From NCBI GenBank assembly GCA_023247835.1, contig JAHFFU010000100.1:1-5089 (forward strand): a DNA stretch of 5,089 bases. Direction: 5' to 3'. The position numbers were made by a program, and so were the translations under genes. This document shows, one piece after another, positions 1 through 5,018 of this stretch (its first letter is position 1; every line of letters begins with the position of its first letter). The DNA is from Candidatus Bathyarchaeota archaeon. GTDB taxonomy: Archaea > Thermoproteota > Bathyarchaeia > 40CM-2-53-6 > FEN-987. The notes beneath the pieces were generated by a model that was not told where the DNA came from, ran no database searches, and saw nothing but the letters and a program-made list of their open reading frames with translations.

Positions 1-420
1 TGTCCTTTTCTCCATGGCCCTCAAATCTTCCAACGGTTCAAGCAGCTCCTCCGCTTTTACTTGCAGATGGCTCTCCACGTAGATTGGGTCTACTTGTCTT
101 TGGAGATGTTTCATTGTCTCTTCAATCGTCAGCATATTCGTCTCGAAATTTCTGCGCAAGTGCGTTAGGTATTCGCGCTTTGCTTCCTCAGGTGAAATGG
201 CATGGAACATCTTCGGCCTGCTCTGAACTATTCTTGCGAACCCCTTTTGCATGAGCTGCTCGAGGGTTCCGTAGACCCGTGTTATTGGAACTGATGTCAT
301 CTTCGATATTTCCTCCGCCGTCAATTCGCGACTTTGCAGGAGGGCAAGGTATGCTTCAGATTCGTAGGAGGTCAGCCCTGCCCCTCGCAAATGTTCCATG
401 ATTCGGCTTGAAGTCGACAT
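1..420 (-). CDS. TrmB-family transcriptional regulator, N-terminal part (cut by window edge)
   Basis: Reading leftward from ATG at 420 gives 140 uninterrupted codons that run off the window, so the C-terminal end is missing. Residues about 8-75 form a winged helix-turn-helix of the TrmB type. The hallmark is LTSYESEAYLALL at 16-28, followed by a recognition-helix region (EEISKMTSVPITRVYGTLEQL, about 36-56) and a wing around FARIVQSRPKMF (61-72). Residues about 80-135 are charged and helical, probably a coiled-coil dimerisation segment. TrmB proteins are archaeal repressors or activators, many of them sensing sugars through a C-terminal effector domain; whether this one has that domain cannot be seen. 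It is divergent from a nucleotide-sugar dehydrogenase gene, and an inverted repeat lies 3 bases upstream of its own start codon, which suggests autoregulation and perhaps control of the neighbour. The family call is firm; the ligand and targets are inference. Confidence 0.88.
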   Translation of the reverse strand, partial: MSTSSRIMEHLRGAGLTSYESEAYLALLQSRELTAEEISKMTSVPITRVYGTLEQLMQKGFARIVQSRPKMFHAISPEEAKREYLTHLRRNFETNMLTIEETMKHLQRQVDPIYVESHLQVKAEELLEPLEDLRAMEKRT

Positions 421-422
421 GC

Positions 423-441
423 TTAACTCATGTAGAGTTAA
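423..441. promoter_or_regulatory. Inverted-repeat operator candidate in divergent promoter
   Basis: TTAACTC (423-429) and GAGTTAA (435-441) are perfect 7-base inverted arms around a 5-base spacer. The half-site core AGTTAA (436-441) recurs as a direct copy at 446-451, exactly 10 bases or one helical turn further on. The repeat lies between the shared TATA-like box and the start codon of the TrmB-family gene, where a bound dimer would block transcription of that gene. The sequence symmetry is observed. That the divergent TrmB-family protein binds it is inference. Confidence 0.55.
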
Positions 442-449
442 AAACAGTT

Positions 450-457
450 AAATATTT
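450..457. promoter_or_regulatory. Palindromic TATA-like box shared by two divergent genes
   Basis: AAATATTT is self-complementary, and it is the only strongly AT-rich hexamer-or-longer stretch in the 64-base intergenic region apart from the operator. Its centre (453.5) is about 33 bases from the TrmB-family start codon at 420 and about 31 bases from the dehydrogenase start codon at 485. Archaeal TATA boxes are centred roughly 26-28 bases upstream of the transcription start, so both transcripts would start very close to their start codons (leaderless or nearly so). No clear Shine-Dalgarno sequence precedes either start, which agrees with this. Flanking BRE sequences do not clearly favour one direction. 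Confidence 0.5.
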
Positions 458-484
458 CGCTAGAACCCCGTACGCGAGGTTTGC

Positions 485-1891
485 ATGATGTCATCCTCCG
501 CAGTTCTCCTACAACCGCCGCTCTCCCTCGAACCGGGCGAAATTGCTGTCAGAATTAGGGACGCCGCGCTTACGGTTGGGATAGTCGGCATGGGTTGGAT
601 GGGGTTACCTACGGCATGCCTGTACGCCGACGCGGGCGGCCGCGTTGTGGGGGCGGATATGAACCCGAAGGTTGTCGAACGGGTAACTAAGGGGGATTCA
701 CCCATTGACGAGCCAGGCCTCTCTGCAATGCTGAAGAAGGCCATCAGATCGGGTAAACTCACTGCGACTACCAGCACAGAAGAAGCCGCGGCGAGCTCCG
801 ACATTCTGTTCATAGTGGTTCCAACAATGATAGACAGGCAGAAACGAGCTGACTATTCAGCGGTTGAAGAGGCTTGCGTGAGCGTCGGGAAGGGCCTGAA
901 AAATGGTAGCCTCGTTATTTTCGAGAGCACTTGCGGTCCTGGTGTGACCGAACGTGTGGTAAAGGCGACAATCGAAAAGTATTCCGGCCTTGTTGCGGGC
1001 CAAGGCTTTGGTCTCGCCTACAGTCCGATTCGTGCGATGGGCGGTAGAGCGCTGCAAGACATACAGGGGTATAGCAAAATTGTAGGGGCGGTTGATAAGA
1101 AAAGCCTTGAAGCGGCCTGCGCCGCAATCTCCGTAATAGTGAAAGGCGAACTCATCAGGGTTCGAGACATCAAGACTGCGGAATTGTCAAAACTATTCGA
1201 GACCATTTACAGGGACGCCAACATTGCGCTCGCCAACGAGTTCGCTCTTCTCTGCGAGGAGATTGGGGTGGATTACCTCGAAACGATGGGCGCCGCAAAC
1301 AGTCAACCCTACTCTCACCTTCACTCAACTGGTGTTGGAGTCGGAGGCCACTGTCTCCCAGTATACCCCCATCTTCTGGCTAGTGAAACTTACGCGCTCG
1401 ACGCGCGGCTTAGATTGGTCTTAGATGGACGAAAAATAAACGACCTTATGCCACGTCACATTGCCAAGCTCGCTTCTGATGGCATGCGTGTTTGCGGAAA
1501 ATCACTCAAGAGGGCTAAAGCAGTTGTTCTTGGGATCAGTTTCCGGCCCAATGTCAAAGAGACCCGTTATTCTCCTTCCCTCGACTTAATAGCCATCTTG
1601 AAGAAACGAGGCGCGCGGGTCACAGCTTTCGACCCACTCTTCAATGCGTCCGACATGGAATCGTTCGGGCTAGCGTCTGAACCAACGCTCCGCAAAGCTG
1701 TCGAGAAAGCGGACTGTGTGATATTGGCTGTCGCACATGATGATTTCAAAAATATGGACACGGTTGAGCTTGCTGCTCACATGTCGAAGAAGGGATTGAT
1801 TCTGGATTGTACGGGCATCCTTGATCCAATCAGTGTAGAAAAGAGCGGTCTCGTCTACAGAGGGGTAGGAAGGGGTCTGTGGACGCGGTGA
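485..1891 (+). CDS. Nucleotide-sugar dehydrogenase, UDP-GlcNAc/UDP-ManNAc dehydrogenase type
   Basis: 468 residues, a normal full length for the UDP-glucose/UDP-ManNAc dehydrogenase family, which oxidises the C6 hydroxyl of a UDP-hexose to a carboxylate with two NAD+. An N-terminal extension of about 30 residues precedes the NAD-binding Rossmann motif VGIVGMGWMGLP (31-42), with an acidic residue ending strand 2 (GADMNP, D58). ESTCGPG (147-153) is the family's EST-PG motif. The central helix has ELSKLFETIYRDANIALANE (233-252) with catalytic-type Lys236. GVGVGGHCLPVYP (283-295) carries the nucleophile Cys290. The C-terminal UDP-binding domain includes SFRPNVKETRYSP (352-364). GVGVGGHC resembles the WecC/WbpA (HexNAc) branch rather than UDP-glucose enzymes (GGSCFPKD). 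Three usually conserved active-site positions differ: Glu of SPE is Ile182, Asn four after the Lys is Thr240, and Asp four after the Cys is Tyr294. ATG 485 fits the TATA spacing; ATG 488 is also possible. The next gene overlaps its stop. Confidence 0.88.
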   Translation: MMSSSAVLLQPPLSLEPGEIAVRIRDAALTVGIVGMGWMGLPTACLYADAGGRVVGADMNPKVVERVTKGDSPIDEPGLSAMLKKAIRSGKLTATTSTEEAAASSDILFIVVPTMIDRQKRADYSAVEEACVSVGKGLKNGSLVIFESTCGPGVTERVVKATIEKYSGLVAGQGFGLAYSPIRAMGGRALQDIQGYSKIVGAVDKKSLEAACAAISVIVKGELIRVRDIKTAELSKLFETIYRDANIALANEFALLCEEIGVDYLETMGAANSQPYSHLHSTGVGVGGHCLPVYPHLLASETYALDARLRLVLDGRKINDLMPRHIAKLASDGMRVCGKSLKRAKAVVLGISFRPNVKETRYSPSLDLIAILKKRGARVTAFDPLFNASDMESFGLASEPTLRKAVEKADCVILAVAHDDFKNMDTVELAAHMSKKGLILDCTGILDPISVEKSGLVYRGVGRGLWTR

Positions 1892-2883
1892 AGAAGCTTC
1901 GAACTGCAGTTATCGGGACGGGTTTCTGGGGCAAGAATCAAGCACGCGTACTGTCGCAGCTGGAACATGCGGAATTAGTCTGCGTCTGCGATATCAACGA
2001 GGCCAACGCCAAAACTGTGAGCACGGAATTTCATGTACCTTCCTCTACAAGCGTTGACGAAGTACTCTCACGTAAAGACATCGACGCTGTAACAATATGT
2101 ACCCCCACCATCACCCACAAAGAAATCGCAACCCAAGCGCTGTTGGCAGGGAAGCATGTGCTCGTCGAAAAACCGATGACAAATACTGTTTCCGAAGCTC
2201 ACGAATTACTTTCCCTCGCGAAACGTCAAGGGCTCAGGTTGATGCCCGGCCATATTGAGCGATTCAACCCTGCGGTCGACTACCTGAAGTCCTTGGTTGA
2301 AAACCGAAAACTCGGTACAGTAACTCTGTTATTGGCCAGGCGGGTGGGGAGTTGGCCTGAAAGGATTGGCGACGTTGGCGTCGTAAGGGATTCAGCCATC
2401 CATGACATTGACTTGGCGAGATACATCTTCAATGATGATGTGAGTTCTGTTCACGCCCGAATAGGGAGCATAAGGCACACGATGGAAGATTACGCTGAGA
2501 TCATGCTTCAGTTCCGAAACGGAGGGACGGCTTTCATAGATGCAAATTGGTTGACACCTCGAAAAACGAGGACACTGATTGTAACTGGAAGCGAAGCAAC
2601 GGTCCAGTTGGACTACATCACGCAGGAGGTATCTGTCGAAGGTTCTGATCTGTCTGAAAAACCGCATTTGGAAAAGAGGGAACCATTACGAGCAGAACTA
2701 GCCCATTTCATTGAGTCCGTACTCAACGATCGCGCCTTTAGGGTAAACGGAGAGGATGGTTTGCGAGCAGTGGAGATCTGTGAAATAGTTCTTCAATCTG
2801 GTACGTCTGGGCGAACGACCACCTTAGCGGTTTCGTCCCCAAACCAATGGATGCTGAGAGGCGAAGGCGCGAATAAAGCTTGA
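1888..2883 (+). CDS. Gfo/Idh/MocA-family oxidoreductase, probable nucleotide-sugar 3-dehydrogenase
   Basis: 331 residues from GTG 1888, a typical family length. The N-terminal Rossmann fold has GTGFWG at 10-15 and Asp35 ending strand 2, which favours NAD over NADP. The hallmark EKP lies at 94-96 (Lys95 catalytic type), followed by GHIERFNP (121-128). The C-terminal alpha/beta domain carries the D-x3-H-x2-D active-site pattern (Asp168, His172, Asp175, in DSAIHDID). The layout resembles WlbA/WbpB, which oxidise C3 of UDP-GlcNAcA. The upstream dehydrogenase could supply such a substrate, so this role is a reasonable inference, but the family is very diverse in substrates. GTG 1888 overlaps the upstream TGA by 4 bases (GTGA), implying translational coupling. 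GTG 1879 would add three residues and sits 3 bases after a purine-rich AGGAAGGGG, so the start is not settled. The last 60 bases overlap the convergent metallopeptidase-like gene. Confidence 0.85.
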   Translation: MKKLRTAVIGTGFWGKNQARVLSQLEHAELVCVCDINEANAKTVSTEFHVPSSTSVDEVLSRKDIDAVTICTPTITHKEIATQALLAGKHVLVEKPMTNTVSEAHELLSLAKRQGLRLMPGHIERFNPAVDYLKSLVENRKLGTVTLLLARRVGSWPERIGDVGVVRDSAIHDIDLARYIFNDDVSSVHARIGSIRHTMEDYAEIMLQFRNGGTAFIDANWLTPRKTRTLIVTGSEATVQLDYITQEVSVEGSDLSEKPHLEKREPLRAELAHFIESVLNDRAFRVNGEDGLRAVEICEIVLQSGTSGRTTTLAVSSPNQWMLRGEGANKA

Positions 2884-3204
2884 AGCGAATAGATCAGCGC
2901 GTTTCTCAACTTGCCTTCTCTTTCCGATTTCGGAAGCCCTCAGATGATGATAAAATTCATGCAGAATCACAAAAGGGTTGGTTAAGTATTCGCTCTTTGA
3001 TGAGTAGATACGTTTCTCTTTCTCCACGTAACAGGCCAGAACTCGCCTGTGCCGTTTCACGGTCCCCACACGCAAGGAAGGTTCAATGATCCCGTAATAA
3101 TCTGCGAGCAGCTTCAAGGCTAGCTCAGTCCGTCCGTCAACTATGAGACTGACAACCTTCGCGCGGAACAGCAGCTTAGAATCACCTGGTCCCTGTGAAT
3201 TCAT
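2824..3204 (-). CDS. Small HExxH metallopeptidase-like protein (ImmA/IrrE-like zinc site)
   Basis: 126 residues from ATG 3204. The zinc-protease signature HEFYHH is at 82-87 (HExxH = His82, Glu83, His86), followed 14 residues later by EKRADLFASSF (100-110). Together these match the HExxH ... E-x2-A-D/N-x-F-A arrangement of ImmA/IrrE-type (DUF955) peptidases, with Glu100 the likely third zinc ligand. No signal peptide or membrane segment is evident, so it is probably cytosolic. ImmA/IrrE enzymes usually cleave an HTH repressor encoded next door; no XRE-type HTH gene is visible here, so the target is unknown. It could be a peptidase of another zincin family. A TTG start at 3219 would add five residues, but a TATA-like box centred near 3239 places transcription start at about 3212, favouring ATG 3204. 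The 3' end overlaps the oppositely oriented oxidoreductase gene by 60 bases. The motif spacing makes it a real gene rather than a shadow. Confidence 0.75.
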   Translation of the reverse strand: MNSQGPGDSKLLFRAKVVSLIVDGRTELALKLLADYYGIIEPSLRVGTVKRHRRVLACYVEKEKRIYSSKSEYLTNPFVILHEFYHHLRASEIGKRRQVEKRADLFASSFIRAFASQHPLVWGRNR

Positions 3205-3235
3205 TGCGCAACAAGCCAAGGAATCTCGAAAGTGG

Positions 3236-3242
3236 TATATTT
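3236..3242. promoter_or_regulatory. TATA-like box between divergent metallopeptidase and Trm112-like genes
   Basis: TATATTT on the plus strand (AAATATA on the minus strand) is the only good TATA-like stretch in the gap 3205-3278. It is centred about 35 bases upstream of ATG 3204 (minus) and 40 bases upstream of TTG 3279 (plus). Starts about 26-27 bases from it would give leaders of roughly 9 nt (minus) and 13 nt (plus). The plus-side leader would just include the Shine-Dalgarno-like sequence at 3263-3272 only if transcription starts at or before 3263. Whether it serves one gene or both cannot be decided from sequence. Confidence 0.4.
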
Positions 3243-3262
3243 CAGTTAGTTGCTGGGTAGAC

Positions 3263-3272
3263 GGCGGATGAT
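3263..3272 (+). promoter_or_regulatory. Shine-Dalgarno-like site deciding TTG start of the Trm112-like gene
   Basis: GGCGGATGAT resembles the archaeal anti-SD complement GGAGGTGAT, with one change and one inserted base. It ends 6 bases before TTG 3279. The alternative ATG at 3294 would be 21 bases away, so the TTG is preferred. TTG also yields the expected family N-terminus (MKRKLMDILACP). Confidence 0.5.
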
Positions 3273-3278
3273 TCTGCG

Positions 3279-3557
3279 TTGAAGCGGAAATTGATGGATA
3301 TACTAGCCTGCCCGATAGACAAGTTCTATCCTCTTGAATTGCTGGTCTTTGAGGAGAAAGAAGAGATCAGTTCTGGAATAATCACCTGCCCAAAATGCAA
3401 TCGCTGGTATCCTATCATCGATGAGATTCCACACATGTTACCTGACGAGTTGAGAGAGCAGAGCGAAGACGTACCGTTTCTGCAGAAATGGAAGGATAAG
3501 ATTCCGGAAAGGACTCTCCAAGAGGGTAGACCATTCAACCTCAAGGCGGGAAAGTGA
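3279..3557 (+). CDS. Trm112-like zinc-ribbon protein
   Basis: 92 residues starting at TTG. The pattern is that of the Trm112 family: MDILACPIDK at residues 6-15, a variable middle, CPKCNRWYPI (37-46), and DEIPHMLPDELRE (48-60). Trm112 proteins are small activating subunits that bind and stabilise several SAM-dependent methyltransferases acting on tRNA, rRNA and translation factors in eukaryotes and archaea. Three of the four possible zinc cysteines are present (Cys11, Cys37, Cys40). The fourth position is Asp14 (CPID), a form I recall as common in archaeal members. No methyltransferase gene is adjacent, as expected for a shared activator encoded apart from its partners. The charged tail of about 30 residues beyond the core (61-92) is not recognised. 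The stop codon directly abuts the TTG start of the RidA gene, so the two are almost certainly co-transcribed. Bacterial YcaR-like proteins are the alternative name for the same fold. Confidence 0.8.
   Translation: MKRKLMDILACPIDKFYPLELLVFEEKEEISSGIITCPKCNRWYPIIDEIPHMLPDELREQSEDVPFLQKWKDKIPERTLQEGRPFNLKAGK
3545..3550 (+). promoter_or_regulatory. Shine-Dalgarno-like site for the RidA gene
   Basis: GGCGGG lies inside the last codons of the Trm112-like gene, 7 bases before TTG 3558. The in-frame TTG at 3567 would be 16 bases away. The spacing therefore favours TTG 3558, although 3567 (start MKQIVRTSEAP) matches the usual RidA N-terminus slightly better. Confidence 0.4.
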
Positions 3558-3944
3558 TTGCGCACATTGAAACAAATCGTTAGGACCTCTGAAGCTCCGC
3601 AACCTATAGGCCCGTACTCCCAAGGCGTCAAAGCAGGTGGCTTTCTCTTTGTTTCCGCGCAGGCCCCTATCGACGCTAAAACTGGCACGATTGTGGCAGA
3701 TGATATTGAATCTCAAACCCGCCGAGTGTTAGAGAACGTCAAAGCCATAATAGAGGCCGCCGGCCTTGCCTTAAGTGATGCAGTGAAAGTGACAGTATTC
3801 CTGAGGAATATCGCTGACTTCCAGAGAATGAACACCATTTACAAGGAGTACTTTCCGGAAAACCCGCCAACCAGGACAACTATTGAAGCTAAGTTGCCCT
3901 CGCCCGACATGTTGATCGCAGTAGACGCGATCGCATACCATTGA
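3558..3944 (+). CDS. ridA: RidA family (YjgF/YER057c/UK114) enamine/imine deaminase
   Basis: 128 residues, full length for this family, which forms a homotrimer with active sites at subunit interfaces. RidA hydrolyses reactive enamine/imine intermediates such as 2-aminoacrylate, released by PLP enzymes, to keto acids and ammonia, protecting PLP enzymes from damage. Family signatures are APQPIGPYSQ (13-22, Tyr20), the central KAIIEAAGL stretch (62-70), KVTVFLRNIADF (77-88), Asn92, and the essential arginine Arg106 in PTRTTIE, equivalent to Arg105 of E. coli RidA. The position equivalent to Glu120 is Asp123 (VDAIAY), a conservative change. TTG 3558 abuts the upstream stop with no gap; TTG 3567 would give 125 residues. 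The downstream OCD/mu-crystallin-family gene also concerns imine chemistry, so the pair may handle the same intermediate. The family assignment is firm; the physiological substrate is unknown. Confidence 0.92.
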   Translation: MRTLKQIVRTSEAPQPIGPYSQGVKAGGFLFVSAQAPIDAKTGTIVADDIESQTRRVLENVKAIIEAAGLALSDAVKVTVFLRNIADFQRMNTIYKEYFPENPPTRTTIEAKLPSPDMLIAVDAIAYH

Positions 3945-3993
3945 CAAGACATGTTCGGCTGCGAACTTGAATTCGAAAAGTGGCGCAGTAATA

Positions 3994-4977
3994 ATGGTGC
4001 TTTTTCTGAGCAGGAAAGATGTCGAAGCATGCCTTACGATGGACGACGCGCTTGAGGCTGTTGAGAAGGCATTCAGAGAACACGGACTAGGAACGGTTAA
4101 CATGCCCCTCAGATCGGCCATTAGGCTTGAGAAGAACAACGGAACAACCCTCTTCATGCCCGCATACATAGAATCAATGGGCGCGATAGGAATCAAAGTT
4201 GTATCTGTCTATACTGAGAACCCATCGAAATACACGCTGCCGACGACGCTCGGGGTGGTCCTTCTAACCGACGCGAAAAACGGTGAGATACTCGCAATAA
4301 TGGATGGGACCTTTCTGACGGCTATGCGGACAGGTGCCGCAAGCGGGGTTGCAACGAAATACTTGGCTAGAAAGGACGCAAATGAAGCAGGGATAGTGGG
4401 CACAGGCGTACAAGGTAGAACTCAGCTCATGGCAATGAGCAAGGTTAGGACAATAGAGAAGGTGAAGGCCTACGATATCGCCCGGGACCGGTGCGAACTT
4501 TTTTGCAAGCAGGTTTCGAAGGAGCTCGGAATCCAAATCACCCCGGTCGACAGCGCCGAAAACGCTGCAAGAGGGTCAGACATAGTCATCTCAGCCAGCA
4601 CCTCAAAGACACCAGCCTTAAACGGAGACTGGCTGGATGAAGGCACCCACGTGAACGCAATCGGCTCTCACACTCCAGACGCACGCGAGCTTGACACCGC
4701 TGCCATAAAACGAGCGAAAGTAGTTGTTGACTCAAGGGAAGCCGCACTGAAAGAAGCAGGAGACTTCATTATTCCAATCTCACAAGGCCTGGTCACACCA
4801 GAGCAAATTCATGCAGAGCTCGGCGAGATTGTGACGGGCAAGAAAGTGGGCAGGACAAACGAGAAGGAAATAACCATCTTCAAATCTCTAGGGCTAGCCA
4901 TTCAGGATATCTCAACCGCTAGCAAGGTCTACGAGATCGCATTAAAGCGTGGCGTCGGAAAGCTCCTAACCATCTAA
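3994..4977 (+). CDS. Ornithine cyclodeaminase/mu-crystallin family NAD(P)-dependent oxidoreductase
   Basis: 327 residues from ATG 3994, matching family length. Members include ornithine cyclodeaminase, archaeal alanine dehydrogenase and mu-crystallin-type ketimine reductases. Visible are the substrate-binding Lys68 (GIKVVS), the carboxylate-binding Arg112 (MRTGAASG), the Rossmann motif GTGVQG (136-141), Asp161 ending strand 2 (favouring NAD), GSHTPDARELD (224-234), and the closing signature GRTNEKEITIFKSLGLAIQD (286-305). At the place of the catalytic Asp of ornithine cyclodeaminase (GGDCPGK in the P. putida enzyme) there is His226, so true ornithine cyclodeaminase activity is unlikely. An imine/ketimine reductase or amino-acid dehydrogenase role fits better (inference). 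A TTG at 3967 adds nine residues, but neither start has a good Shine-Dalgarno. The ATG gives the usual short N-terminus (MVLFLSRKDVEACL). The gap from the RidA stop is 49 bases with no evident promoter, so an operon is likely. Confidence 0.87.
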   Translation: MVLFLSRKDVEACLTMDDALEAVEKAFREHGLGTVNMPLRSAIRLEKNNGTTLFMPAYIESMGAIGIKVVSVYTENPSKYTLPTTLGVVLLTDAKNGEILAIMDGTFLTAMRTGAASGVATKYLARKDANEAGIVGTGVQGRTQLMAMSKVRTIEKVKAYDIARDRCELFCKQVSKELGIQITPVDSAENAARGSDIVISASTSKTPALNGDWLDEGTHVNAIGSHTPDARELDTAAIKRAKVVVDSREAALKEAGDFIIPISQGLVTPEQIHAELGEIVTGKKVGRTNEKEITIFKSLGLAIQDISTASKVYEIALKRGVGKLLTI

Positions 4978-5009
4978 CAACCCTCAAGACCAAACCGAGA
5001 CCTCTCAAC

Positions 5010-5018
5010 TTTTTCTTT
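5010..5018 (+). terminator. Probable T-rich archaeal terminator after the OCD-family gene
   Basis: TTTTTCTTT begins 33 bases after the stop codon and is followed by a second T-rich stretch at 5031-5037. Archaeal RNA polymerase terminates at T-runs without needing a hairpin, and none is evident here. The remaining bases to 5089 contain no gene I can support on either strand; the minus-strand frames entering from the right edge hit stops within about 40 bases of the edge. Confidence 0.45.

Noticed and set aside
460..813. Open frame of 117 codons on the minus strand opposite the sugar dehydrogenase start
   Set aside because: It lies antisense to a well-supported Rossmann domain, has no recognisable motif and is serine/threonine/proline rich, as expected of a shadow frame.
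2902..2930. Pyrimidine-rich stretch after the oxidoreductase stop as a terminator
   Set aside because: The T-runs are only three bases long and the stretch is coding for the minus-strand gene; too weak to call.
2880..3089. Open frame of 69 codons on the plus strand after the oxidoreductase
   Set aside because: It is opposite the HExxH-bearing minus-strand gene, shows no motif, and reads as an antisense shadow of it.
3221..3273. GAATC (3221-3225) and GATTC (3269-3273) as inverted operator arms in the second divergent region
   Set aside because: Only five bases each and 43 bases apart; expected by chance.
3771..4196. Open frame of 141 codons on the minus strand across the ridA/OCD junction
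   Set aside because: It is opposite two strongly supported family proteins on the plus strand and shows no domain signature.
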